A stretch of DNA of 64,000 bases from an uncultured Acidobacteriota bacterium (GTDB lineage: Bacteria; Acidobacteriota; UBA6911; RPQK01; JAJDTT01): positions 62,001 to 126,000 of the forward strand of contig CATOST010000018.1 of NCBI GenBank assembly GCA_951812665.1. Direction: 5' to 3'. Below are positions 53,901 to 63,200 of the stretch, piece by piece; position 1 is the stretch's first letter; the number at the start of each line of letters is the position of its first letter. The notes beneath the pieces are model-generated. The model did not search any database. It saw only the letters and a list, made by a program, of their open reading frames with translations, and was not told the DNA's origin. Made by a program: the position numbers and the translations under genes.

Positions 53901-54409
53901 GGCGCATCGAGAAGAGCATCGAGGGTGTCCGGAAGAGCCGTCTGGCGGAGCGTCTCGCCTCCGCCGGGAGGGTCTTCAGCGAAAAGCGATTCCATCTGCT
54001 GGAACAGGGGCGCCTGGTGACGGGGATCATCGACAAGCTCCTTCAGGAGCAGAATGGCCGCTGGGTGGTCGTGGACTTCAAGACCTCACCGTTGGCCGAG
54101 CGTGACGGCGGCGAGGAGATCGTCAAGAGAGACTACCGGCTTCAGGTTCAACTCTACCTGTGGGCCGTGTCCCGGGTGTTGGACACCATGGATATGGAGG
54201 GGCATCTCCTGTTCACGGAGGCCGGAACTCTGGTTCCGGTGTCTTTCGACGCCGGCGTCGCGGCCCGATGCCGCGATCTGATCGGAGGTCTTCCCAGCAC
54301 ACCGGATCTGAGCCATTTTCCCCGGACCCAGGTCTCGGAAACGTGTTCTGGATGTGGATTCAAGACCGGCCGGGTCTGTCCGGGAGCGGCCCTGCCCCAT
54401 CCGGATTGA
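50897..54409 (+). CDS. addA: AddA-like UvrD-type helicase/nuclease
   Basis: 1170 residues from ATG 50897. Helicase motifs are complete: AAAGSGKT (47-54), VDEFQDTN, GDDKQSIYRFRDAD, RRNYRSH, HTIHGSKGLQYP and LLYVALTRARE. The C-terminal nuclease has VTGIID (Asp1046), VVDFKT (Asp1060, Lys1062) and YRLQVQLYLW. It also has a cysteine set (Cys929, Cys1150, Cys1153, Cys1161) like an iron-sulfur clamp, unusual for AddA. It unwinds and resects double-strand breaks for RecA recombination. Confidence 0.92.
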   Translation: MTPAVSASVRERTAASPSRNRETDPEPRYDEAQRRALDLSSHMVVSAAAGSGKTRVLVGRYLRILEGYGHQPHQTVAITFTEEAASQMSARIREGVLARLFSAPSPETKRPWEQALEALGDTPITTLHGFCLRILREHGSRIGLDPGFAVLNGGDQRLLLDRCLRELLDSWSRTRLPAFATLLRYLPYRRIERVLTELVQRRNHLAARSSLDQAESLRRLYRRETAHFLTRSGLWGRLLRLLERVPKRLLIRNDSFARKSVRQRELFGIRPTLDEMEFLVRFQESLGLVARPSKAWKDWEHRADLVKCWKGLKEEYGRYPLQVSRPSDESGFDGDAHFEKATLALEELAGLALARYRSEKGQDSLLDFEDLLALARSLVRLPEVRRILRIRHRFFLVDEFQDTNRLQWEILKPLLGPGSNFFAVGDDKQSIYRFRDADVSVFRAVRKWVRNRGRVVELRRNYRSHTSLVRFSNRVFRNLMQPGLDYEAVHQEMTPVRQESVVENPGARGLFYEKLPQGYDSEAEVAAEAAKGLLSEGFQAHEIGVLLRNRNRLQEFENAFCRWGLPFAARGGNRLHDQPEIVDLANLLGFLDDPGRDLELLGVLRSPLFNFSDEDLLLLSLREGSGIWTKLRSTESPAGSAPRNWVYARESLEAWLQAPYLGSAALLARAVTETGYDEIMADGGRGDLARTSIHRLLELARRFEIDHGPSRRPFLRYLEGLRRLGAHEGGFAEGGSDRIRVHTIHGSKGLQYPAVILPDLGAPLLAGMNDPFFGQRLGWEEGRYCFGLSIRNPLRNYEEYRHPQYEMLRRLDRYRQTAEEKRLLYVALTRARERLVLIGKKSGRPSYARWLQEADAEASMAPLTLRPLDRSRKSTGREAEENELSPAVSSQVLAGGPALAGRSHGLDSAVDSWSKTTWTPTEIVSYYRCPRSFFHSRVEGRTEAPATGWRASPSALVGSAVHELLENQGALGSEAEGERFRDRWRARLGSVYSEAEIRRMSRRIEKSIEGVRKSRLAERLASAGRVFSEKRFHLLEQGRLVTGIIDKLLQEQNGRWVVVDFKTSPLAERDGGEEIVKRDYRLQVQLYLWAVSRVLDTMDMEGHLLFTEAGTLVPVSFDAGVAARCRDLIGGLPSTPDLSHFPRTQVSETCSGCGFKTGRVCPGAALPHPD

Positions 54410-54422
54410 AGGGCGAGCAGTG

Positions 54423-56090
54423 ATGCAACGGGAACAGTTGGAGGTGGACGTTCTCTTCGTCGGTGCGGGACCGGCTTGCTTGAGTGCGGCGTTCCACTTG
54501 TCGCGCCTGGTGAGCCGGCATGACCGTGAGGTGGCAGCAGGGGGCCGGCCGGGTCCCGCCCTGGGAGAGCAGCTCCTGCTGCTGGTGGAGAAGGGCAAGG
54601 AGATCGGATCTCATGCCCTGAGCGGCGCCATCGTGGACCCCAGGGCCTTTCGGGATCTGCTTCAGGATCTCCCCGGTACGGAACCGCCGCTGGACGCGCC
54701 GGTGCGGAAAGAGGACGTCCTGTTCCTTACCGCAAAGAGGCATTTTCGGCTTCCCGTGATCCCGCCGCCGCTGCACAACGAAGGCAACCACGTGGCCTCG
54801 CTGGGAAAGCTGGTGAAATGGTTGGCCGACCTCTGCCAGGACCATGGGGTCGAGGTCTACCCCGAATTCCCGGCGGTCAAGCTCCTCCTGGAGGGGAATC
54901 GGGTGGTGGGCGCCCGGATGGGGGACCGGGGGCGGGACGCCAAGGGACAGCCCCGGTCGCACTTCGAGCCCGGAACCGACGTACTGGCCAAGATCACGGT
55001 CCTGGGCGAAGGACCCAGAGGCACGTTGACCCGCCAGGCTGAAGATCGACTTGGACTGGATCGTGACAGCGGGCCGCAACTCTATTCGCTGGGCGTGAAG
55101 GAGGTCTGGCGGGTCCCGGGAATCGAGCCGGGACGGGTCTACCACACCTTCGGCTACCCGACTGGAACCCGCGAGTTCGGCGGCGGCTTCATCTACACTC
55201 TGACGCAGGAGCAGGTCCATGTGGGGTTCGTCGTGGGCCTGGACTCGCGAGATCCGCGGGAAGATGCCCACCGGCTGTTGCAGGAATACAAGCAACACCC
55301 CTTCGTGAGGCGCCTTCTGGAAGGAGGCCGGGTGGTCTCCTACGGCGCCAAGGCCATTCCGGAGGGGGGCTACCACTCGATGCCGCGGCTCTACGGTGAC
55401 GGACTGCTCCTGGTCGGAGATTCGGCCGGTTTCCTCAACCCCGCCCGGTTGAAGGGGATCCACCTGGCCATCGAATCGGGAATGATGGCGGCCGAGGCGG
55501 CGTTCGAGGCCCTGGTGGCGCGCGATTGTTCTGCGGAACGGCTGCAGCGGTACGCCGAGTTGTTCCAAGCGAGCGAGGCCAGGAAGGAGCTCCACTCCAG
55601 CCGCAACTTCCGCCAGTCCTTCCAGCGAGGTTTCTGGACCGGCCTTCTCTACAACGGATTCCAGACACTGACCGGATTGGGTTGGGGCGGCATCTGGAAG
55701 ACGGTGCCGGGCCATGAGCGCATGGCCAAGATGGACGGTTCCGCAGCAACCGAAGAGGCGCCGATTCCCGGGGACGGCGAACTCACCTTCGACAAGCTCT
55801 CCGACGTCTACCTCTCGGACACGGCTCACGAGGAGGATCAGCCCAGCCACCTCAAGATCTCGGACCTGGAGATCTGTCGAGACAAGTGCCGGCGGGAATA
55901 CGGCAACCCTTGCCAGCATTTCTGTCCGGCGGGCGTCTACGAGATGGTGCAGGATGGGGACGGGCCCAGGCTCCAGGTCAACTTCACCAATTGCGTCCAC
56001 TGCAAGACCTGCGACATCCTGGATCCCTACCAGGTGATCCTGTGGACTCCCCCCGAAGGGGGCGGCGGACCGGACTACAAGAACATGTGA
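54423..56090 (+). CDS. Electron-transfer-flavoprotein:quinone oxidoreductase
   Basis: 555 residues. It has an N-terminal FAD site (DVLFVGAGPACLSAAFHLSR), ETF-QO blocks (KEIGSHALSGAIVDP, GDSAGFLNPARLKGIHLAIESG), and a C-terminal 4Fe-4S ferredoxin domain (CRREYGNPCQHFCPAGVY then NCVHCKTCDI). It passes electrons from ETF (fatty acid and amino acid oxidation) to quinone. It is 13 bp after addA, an unusual neighbour. No etfA or etfB in the window. Confidence 0.94.
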   Translation: MQREQLEVDVLFVGAGPACLSAAFHLSRLVSRHDREVAAGGRPGPALGEQLLLLVEKGKEIGSHALSGAIVDPRAFRDLLQDLPGTEPPLDAPVRKEDVLFLTAKRHFRLPVIPPPLHNEGNHVASLGKLVKWLADLCQDHGVEVYPEFPAVKLLLEGNRVVGARMGDRGRDAKGQPRSHFEPGTDVLAKITVLGEGPRGTLTRQAEDRLGLDRDSGPQLYSLGVKEVWRVPGIEPGRVYHTFGYPTGTREFGGGFIYTLTQEQVHVGFVVGLDSRDPREDAHRLLQEYKQHPFVRRLLEGGRVVSYGAKAIPEGGYHSMPRLYGDGLLLVGDSAGFLNPARLKGIHLAIESGMMAAEAAFEALVARDCSAERLQRYAELFQASEARKELHSSRNFRQSFQRGFWTGLLYNGFQTLTGLGWGGIWKTVPGHERMAKMDGSAATEEAPIPGDGELTFDKLSDVYLSDTAHEEDQPSHLKISDLEICRDKCRREYGNPCQHFCPAGVYEMVQDGDGPRLQVNFTNCVHCKTCDILDPYQVILWTPPEGGGGPDYKNM

Positions 56091-56173
56091 GTCGGCGACC
56101 GGCCGGCGGTGCCCGCCGTCAGGGAAACGCGACCACAGGGTATCGCCCTACGTCTGCTTCCTCACGCCTCTCC

Positions 56174-56260
56174 GCGGAAAGGGACCGCGCGCGGAAAGGG
56201 ACCGCGCGCTCCGCGGAAAGGGACCGCGCGCGGAAAGGGACCGCGCGGAAAGGGACAGTC
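56174..56260. repeat. Five clustered REP-like 15-mers
   Basis: CGGAAAGGGACCGCG occurs four times (from 56175, 56192, 56214 and 56231), then CGGAAAGGGACAGTC from 56246. The units are 15-22 bp apart. Confidence 0.8.
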
Positions 56261-56358
56261 TCGATTCCCGCTGTTTCTACGCGACTGCAGATGGGATCAA
56301 GCAGCTTTTGGATGGCCGGCCCGCCGGGATTGGACCGACTCGTCGCGATCCTCGTTCA
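56246..56358 (+). repeat. 113-bp direct repeat, copy 1
   Basis: Starts with CGGAAAGGGACAGTC and ends CTCGTTCA. It matches the copy at 56603-56715 with two mismatches. No coding function. Confidence 0.9.
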
Positions 56359-56413
56359 CGCGTTCCCCTCATCCGGAAAGGGACAGTCTCGATTCTCCGC
56401 GATTCTCGCGCCC

Positions 56414-56601
56414 GCGCCACCTTCTCTGCCGGCCCGACGGCCACTCCGTCCGTCAGAAAACGCAAACGTCGGCGAAATGCTCCGGCTCGGGTAAATTCAC
56501 GTTGCTGCTCCTGATGGAGGATCCACCGGGGGGTCGCAGCCTGGTTCTCCCGGGTGGGGACGGCTCCTCGATAGTACAAGCGAGCCCGGTAACTGCGGTA
56601 C
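56414..56601 (-). mobile_element. Truncated copy of the REP transposase 3' end
   Basis: 188 bp aligning without gaps to 56963-57150 inside the transposase gene, about 95% identical by eye. It lies between CGGAAAGGGACAGTC copies at 56374 and 56603. On the minus strand it still reads VPTRENQAATPRWILHQEQ. Confidence 0.85.
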
Positions 56602-56602
56602 C

Positions 56603-56715
56603 CGGAAAGGGACAGTCTCGATTCCCGCTGTTTCTACGCGACTGCGGATGGGATCAAGCAGCTTTTGGATGGCCGGCCCGCCGGGATTGGACCGCCTCGT
56701 CGCGATCCTCGTTCA
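56603..56715 (+). repeat. 113-bp direct repeat, copy 2
   Basis: Matches 56246-56358 except for A/G and A/C changes. The near identity implies recent duplication. Confidence 0.9.
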
Positions 56716-56843
56716 AATCTACTTCCCCCGTTCTCCTGAACCGTCAGAAAAATGGGGAAAGGCCAGAGTCTATTGGGTGGTTCCCGTGATTTGGGTCGTT
56801 CGGTGCCGCGCTGGCAGAATCGACGGCCGACGATCAGGCGAGT

Positions 56844-57785
56844 CTACAAGACGAAGGCGTGCGAGCGCTGCTCCCGCAGGGAAAACAGCACTCCGCCCAG
56901 TTGGGGGATGGGGTGTCGGCGACGTCGATATCGACCTTGCTGCCGATACGTCGCCAGCAGTTGCGCCACCTTCTCTGCCGGCCCGACGGCCACTCCGTCC
57001 GTCAGAAATCGCAAACGCTGGTGAAATGCTCCGGCACGGGTAAATCCACGTCGCTGCTCCTGATGGAGGATCCACCGGGGGATCGCGGCCTGGTTCTCCC
57101 GGGTGGGGACGGCTCCTCGATAGTACAAGCGAGCCCGGTAACTACGGTACACGTCGGTTCCGGGATCCGAGGGGAACAGTTCCTCCAGGGGAATCAGATC
57201 TTGATCCTCGCCGGTGAGTCTCCAGCGGGCCGAGCCCGACTTCCACTGCTCGGGCCGCTTGACCAGTCCGGCTCGGACGGCGTTGAGTTCCACGTAGAGG
57301 ATGGCGTCCTGGACGGCTTCGCTTCCCAAGAGTTCCGAGTTCTTGAAACGATCACTCCAAAGATGGCCTCGCCGTTCGAAATTGCGATTGAACCACAGGG
57401 CATAGAACCCGTCCACGTTCTGCATCAGTTTCGACACGTCAAAGAGACGCTGGTTGAAAGTCTCCCACTGGGCGTCGGTCCAACCGGCGGTCGTCTCCTC
57501 TGTCTTTTGTCCATAAAGTTTGTGGGCGCTCTCCATCAATTCCTTGCGGGACAAGGTGCGGGGTTTCTCAAAATGGACGATGAAGTGGAAGTGATTCCCC
57601 ATGATCTGGAAAGCGGCCAAACGACAGCGGTAGGCATTGACGTAGAACAACATCATGTTCTGGAGTTTGCGCCGGGCTTGGTCGTTCTTAAAGGGGAACC
57701 AATCGGGATCGCCGGCGACTCGATTGGTGAGGTGATAGAAGGCGGCTTCTGTGCTTTTGTGTCGTGCGGTTCGGGCCATGGCCAC
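56844..57785 (-). mobile_element. REP-associated Y1/HUH transposase (RAYT-like)
   Basis: 313 residues. The HUH site is MGNHFHFIVHF (about residue 63), followed by RRGHLWSDRFK and YVELNAVRAGLV, whose Tyr is the candidate catalytic residue. The C-terminal ~75 residues are the part copied at 56414 and 58361. Start ATG 57785. Such single-copy domesticated transposases cut and move REP sequences; CGGAAAGGGACAGTC repeats surround this gene. Confidence 0.88.
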
Positions 57786-57999
57786 GGTCCTCGGTTAACG
57801 ACTCGGACTCGGCGCGGATAGGTTCGCACCTCTGATGACCACAACGATTCAGAACTGAGAAAGGCGAAGGAAACTCAAGAAAATCAGCAAATCTCGTGTT
57901 TCCGGAAGCAACCGAGGAATCTCGGCCAAGTGACCATCTGAGTCATCTTGGCAGCCAAAGGAACCGACACCCTTGTGGTCTGCCCTGTGCCTCCCGTCC

Positions 58000-58066
58000 C
58001 GGAAAAACAGGCTGTCCCCTTATTGAGTGGTCACGCGCGGAAAAAACAGACTGTCCCCTTGTTGAG
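58000..58066. repeat. Two variant repeats CGGAAAAA(A)CAG(A/G)CTGTCCCCTT
   Basis: Units at 58000-58027 and 58038-58066, each followed by (A/G)TTGAG. They resemble a fused form of the 15-mer and its complement (ACAG/CTGTCCC). They fill part of the 750-bp gap 57786-58542, in which I see no gene. Confidence 0.65.
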
Positions 58067-58338
58067 ACGTGTCCCATTCCTCCGAATTGGACGCGTCCCG
58101 TGATTTCAGAGAGGTTGTCGGGAACTTCCGTGATGGGTAAGAAGCTGTCAGCAGCCATGGGGGCTCCTATTTTTCAGATTGTACGAATTGGCCCGGGCCC
58201 GTGGCCACTCATGTCACCGACATCATATAATTGAAGCAACTCATTTGGCTGGACAATAATTTCCACCGACACAGTTACCTCATCGGCGGCGGGCTGGCTG
58301 TACGTGGTCGCGCACCGCGCGGCCGCGCCGGGAATCGA

Positions 58339-58490
58339 GACTGTCCCTTTCCGTGCCGGTCGCGTGGATTTGCCCGTGCTGGAGCTTTTCGCCGGCGATT
58401 GCGATTTCTGACGGACGGATTGTCGGTCGGGCCGGCAGAGAAGGTGGCGCAACTGCTGGAGACGCGGGTAATCAAGACTGTCCCTTTCCG
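58339..58490 (+). mobile_element. Second truncated, inverted copy of the transposase 3' end
   Basis: About 100 bp (58361-58463) match the transposase end in opposite orientation (reads RLRFLTDGLSVGPAEKVAQL on the plus strand). GACTGTCCCTTTCCG borders it at 58339-58353 and 58476-58490, as at the copy at 56414. Confidence 0.8.
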
Positions 58491-58542
58491 TCTGATACAA
58501 CTTGTAAAGGATGTCTTGATACCAGACACACAAGGGTCGCCC

Positions 58543-60198
58543 CTACGTCTGTTTCCTCATCCCTCGCCTCAGTCGGAGGATCGCTTCAACGCCCAGCCAG
58601 AGCGACAGCGCCAGGATGATTCCTCCCACGATCAGCAGCAGGTGCGCCCCGGAGGTCCAGAAATCGCGCATCTTGAAGCCCATGGCCACCAGTGTCGTGA
58701 TGAGCATGAAGAGCATCGGAACGGCCGTGTACCAGAAGGGCCGCCTGCGGTGCATCAGGTACAGCGTCACCGTCAGCAGGGTGAGTCCCGCCAAGACCTG
58801 ATTGGTGGTCCCGAACAGTTGCCAGAGCGCCAGGCCGGCGGCCTTCCCGTCCACTCGATAGAAGGCGAAGAATCCGATGGTGGCGACTGCCCCGACCGAC
58901 GCGACGTAACGGTTCGAGAGAATCCGGATTCCCAGGGTTTCGCCGATCTCGCTGATATTGAAGCGGAGCAGCCGGGTGGCCGAGTCCAGGGTGGTGAGGG
59001 CGAACGAGATGGCGATGAGGGCGACGAAGGCCTTGGCCAGTTCCAGGGGAATGCCCAGTTGGCTCATGAACAGGGCTGCTCCGTCGATGAACGCCTTCAT
59101 GTTCGGGCCCAGGCCCAGAGCCATGTCCCAGCTCTGGTAGTGGGCCATCCAGAGATCGCGCGTGAGGAAACCGGCGGTGCACGCCAACACGGAGACGAGT
59201 CCCAGCAGCGATTCTCCGATCATGCCCCCGTAACCGATGAAGGTGGCGTCGGTTTCCCGGTTGATCTGCTTCGCCGTGGTCCCCGAGGAGACGAGTCCGT
59301 GGAAGCCTGAGACGGCTCCGCAGGCGATGACGATGAAGACGAAGGGGAAGATGGGGGGAGCCCCGGGCGGATGAGTCTGAACGGCCGGCGCCGCGAACTC
59401 GGGACCGAGCCAGAAGAAGCCGGCGTAGATCAGGAACAATCCCAGGTACAGAAGCAGTGAGTTGATGTAGTCCCTGGGTTGCAGCAGGGACCAGACCGGC
59501 AATACGGAAGCGGCCAGGCTGTAAGCCAGCAGGATCACGCTCCACTGTCCCAGGCTCAGATCGGGGCTGGGAAGCTCGACACCCATCCAGACGCTCAGGA
59601 GGGTGACGGCGAAGGCCACGGCGGTGGCCTTCTTGATGGACGCGTTCCGCTTGTACACCAGCCAGCCCACGACCAGAGCGACCACCATCAGGGTTCCGCT
59701 GGGATAGACGGCCTGAGGGTTGTATTGAGTGGTCAGGAGCGTGGCCGAGACGTGGACGAAAACCCCCATGGCCAAGCCGATGAGGAAGAAGATGATGATG
59801 TGGAAAAGGCTCTTGGCCCGGGGGCCCACGATGTCCTCGGCCACCTTTCCCACCGACATGCCCTTGGCGCGCATGGAGATCACCAAGGCGCTGAAGTCGT
59901 GGACGGCTCCGATGAACAGCGTTCCCAGGACCACCCAGAGCATGGCCGGGACCCATCCCCAGATCACCGCGATAGCGGGACCCAACATGGGGGACAGGCC
60001 GGCGATGGAGGCGTAATGATGTCCGAACAGCACCCATCGGTTCGCCGGTACGTAGTCCACTCCGTCGTTCAGCTCATGGGCGGGTGTGGTGGCGTTCGGA
60101 TCCAGCTGAAAGATCCGGCGGCCCAGATACTTGCCGTAGAACTTGAAGCCGATCAGATAGAGGCAGAAGCAAAGCAGGGCGGCGAGGATCGGGCTCAT
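58543..60198 (-). CDS. cstA: CstA-family carbon starvation / peptide or pyruvate transporter
   Basis: 551 residues from the ATG at 60198, with AGGAG 10 bp upstream; an in-frame start at 60252 is less likely. About 15 helices. CstA blocks: NRWVLFGHHYASIAGLSPMLGP, GWVPAMLWVVLGTLFIGAVHD, CGAVSGFHGLVSSGTTAKQI, TTLDSATRLLRF and LFGTTNQVLAGLTLL. The family imports peptides or pyruvate under carbon limitation. It lies 20 bp downstream of the TPR/FG-GAP gene on the same strand. Confidence 0.95.
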   Translation of the reverse strand: MSPILAALLCFCLYLIGFKFYGKYLGRRIFQLDPNATTPAHELNDGVDYVPANRWVLFGHHYASIAGLSPMLGPAIAVIWGWVPAMLWVVLGTLFIGAVHDFSALVISMRAKGMSVGKVAEDIVGPRAKSLFHIIIFFLIGLAMGVFVHVSATLLTTQYNPQAVYPSGTLMVVALVVGWLVYKRNASIKKATAVAFAVTLLSVWMGVELPSPDLSLGQWSVILLAYSLAASVLPVWSLLQPRDYINSLLLYLGLFLIYAGFFWLGPEFAAPAVQTHPPGAPPIFPFVFIVIACGAVSGFHGLVSSGTTAKQINRETDATFIGYGGMIGESLLGLVSVLACTAGFLTRDLWMAHYQSWDMALGLGPNMKAFIDGAALFMSQLGIPLELAKAFVALIAISFALTTLDSATRLLRFNISEIGETLGIRILSNRYVASVGAVATIGFFAFYRVDGKAAGLALWQLFGTTNQVLAGLTLLTVTLYLMHRRRPFWYTAVPMLFMLITTLVAMGFKMRDFWTSGAHLLLIVGGIILALSLWLGVEAILRLRRGMRKQT

Positions 60199-60218
60199 GG
60201 AAACGTTCTCCTGTGGGA

Positions 60219-63200
60219 TCAATACCAGCGATCGACGCGGCGGGTGTTCCACTCCTGCAGGTAACGTTGGTGGGCCGGCGTGTCCGGGTAACGCTCGTTC
60301 GGGGCGTACGGGAAACGGCTCATGCCGTGAAAAGGCAGCGGTCCTACGGTGTCCGGGGAGGCCGAATTGAGGTCCATGTCCTTGCCGAACCCATCCACAT
60401 AGACCAGATAATCCCTCACCCAGCCTTCGGGTGGAGCGGGAATTCGGTCCAGATCGAAAAAGGCCTCGATCTCATCGCCGGCGCGGGTGGTGACGAACAT
60501 GTCGTCCCGTTTCAGCAGTAGCGGACTCACCTCGCCGAACCGGGTGTAGTTGCCGATGTGCGCCTTCCAGGGAGCGGTGGGAAGGATCCGGCTGCGGTCA
60601 TAGGCCAGGAGCGGCTTCCCGATCGCGGCCGGAAAGCCCAGGTAGTGAAGATCGGCTCGTTGGGGTCTGAGCCGGAAGGTCTTGAAGTCGCGGCGGGGAG
60701 GACTCGTATCTACCAGAATTCGATCCCAATGAATCCGCATGTTGGTTCGAATCCGGACCTTCCGGCTGTCGCTCAGGAACTTGCCCGTGAGATCGACGGT
60801 CATGGGCTTGGGAAGGCCCGCCGGAAAGCCCATGCGCTCGATGACGGTCACCCAATCGCCGGTCGAATCCTGAACCTGGAGGACCGGGGGGCTCAGGCTC
60901 AGACCGGCCTGAGACGCCGCCAGGTTGCTGGTGCTGTCCGCATAGTCGATCCAGGCGTCGAGCAGGAGGCGCGTGTTCTCTCCTGAAGCCGGGCCGAGAT
61001 CCAGGATCAGATCATGGGGTTCGGCATAGCCCTTGAAGGGCAAGTTTCGGAACCAGGCCGGGTATTTGCCGTCGAGTCGGCTGAGGGCAGGCAGTAGGTC
61101 CTGTCCCTTGCCGTCGGTGGCCGCAAGCAGCGGCCGTGGATCGGAGAAGGTCAAGAGTCGAAAATCGGCATAAGGAGGTCCCGGTAGCAGCTTCTCGTCC
61201 GGGTAGATCTCGTAGTCTTCCGGATGGTCCACCACCACCACCTCGAGTTTGTCGAACAGGATCAACTCTTCCAACTGGTTGTTCAACGTGATCGCCAACC
61301 GTCCCTCTTTCAGACCCACTTGGGCCCGGTTCAGCTTCACGTATTCGTCGGTGTCGGGATAGTTGAAGGTTCCCGGCGCGAGCAGGTAGCCGTAGGCGCT
61401 CCCTCCCAGGAAATCGGTCTGAAAGACGTAGCGCTCTCCGTTCCAGACGTAGAGGATGGGGCAACTGGTTCCCTTTCGGTCCAACTCCTGGATCTCCAGA
61501 GCCTGGTTCACCTCCTGATTGAGTTCCGACTGCAGGACCCCGCCGGGCCACAGCAGCCGGACGATATCGATCTCCGTTCGGCGGCCCAGTCCGAAATGCA
61601 GGGTGGCCGCATTCTGGCTCAGAAAGCCGTAGCCTCCGCGCACCTCCTCTTTCTGGAGGAGGCGGCCGCTGCGAATCTCGATCTTGGTTCCGATGGCGCT
61701 GCGGTTGCTGTTGGTCCCGCGGGCGGTCACGGAGACCCAATTGTTGCGGTTGCCTCCCTGGTTCCGCAGCAACAGGGGACGACCTCCATTCACGTTGGCG
61801 ACCAGGTCCAGGTCTCCATCCCGGTCGTAGTCCGCGGCACTCACGCCGCGCACCGGAAGGCCGCGGAACTCGTCCAGGCGCGCTTCCCGGCTCACGTCCT
61901 GGAAACGGCCCCGGTGATTGGCCAGGAGGTGAAAATTGCGTCGCGGCTGCTCCCAGTTCGAGTCGGACAGAGGAGCCGCGACGATCAGAAGGTCACGGTC
62001 ACCGTCGTTGTCGAAGTCCAGAAGATGAACCGTATGCGCATGGCCCGGTGCTTTCCAATCCTGGGGCATCCAGTCTTGGCGGCGTGCGTACCGGCGGTTC
62101 CCCGTCTTCTGGGTCCAGAGGCTGAAGTCGGGTCCGGTCAGCGTCGGGAGTGCCAAGTCCAGGAGGCCCCGGTGCGCCAAATCTCCGATGCCGACGCCGA
62201 CGCCCTCACCGTCGCCCGCGACTCCGGCGGCTTCAGCCATATCCATGAAGGATCCGTCCCGCTGATTGCTGAAGAGCTGGTTCGGCGCGCCCCGATTGAC
62301 GAAATAGAAATCGATGTCCCTTCGGTTGTCGAAGTCCGTGCAGACGGAAGACCAGGTCTGGTGCCGGGCCCCGGTCAGTCCGGCGGCTTCGCTGACGTCG
62401 GCGAAGGTCCCGTCGGAGTTGTTGCGGAAAAGGGAGTTGGTCGCTCCCGGAAAATCCTGGGGAAACCGGGTCCCGGCTGAGACACTGCCGGGCCGGCCCG
62501 TGAGGTTGGTCACCAGGAGGTCCAGGTCCCCGTCGTGGTCGTAGTCGACGAACGCTCCTCCGCTTCCCCAGGCGGGGTCTCCGACTCCCGCCTGCTCCGT
62601 GACTTCCACAAAGCGCCCGTTCCCTTCATTCCGGTAGAGGACGTTGGGTCCGTAGTTGACGAGGTAGAGGTCCAGGTCCCCGTCGTTGTCGTAGTCTCCC
62701 CAGATGCCGTGCATGGTCCGGCCCTTCCGGTCGAGTCCCGATTCCCCGGTCGTCTCTTGAAAGGTGCCGTCTCCTCGATTTCGGAAGAGTGAACTCCGGC
62801 TTCCTCCGGGCCCGGCGTTGGCCAGGAACAGGTCCACATGACCATCTCCATCGTAATCGCCAAAGGAGCTTCCCGATCCCACCCAGGGGACCAGCCCATC
62901 TTCCAGTTCCTGCACCGACGACACCTCCGGATCAACCTTTCCCGGACCCTCGTGTCGAAAGTTCAGGCCCGCGGCTACCCCGTCCTCCCGGAATCGAACC
63001 GCGAACTCTTCTCTGCCCTCGACGGGGGGCTGTGGCAGGTAGTCGTCAAGATCCTCCAGCACCAGGGCGTAGCGTCCTTGCTCCAGATATTGGAGTCCCA
63101 GAGTCGTGGCGCCGAACATCCCCTGGAGAGTTCGAAACCGCTCCATCTCCTGACGGCCTTCTTCTCCCTGGCCGCTTCGGGTCAGAGCGATGGCCAGATT

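Noticed and set aside
56174..56260. CRISPR-like regular repeats
   Set aside because: Units of ~15 bp with 0-7 bp between them, no spacers of constant length and no cas genes.
57943..58158. 71-codon minus-strand frame (MAADSFLPITEVPDNL)
   Set aside because: The first ~25 residues look protein-like but the rest is read from the repeat sequences; possibly a gene start cut by repeats, not enough to call.
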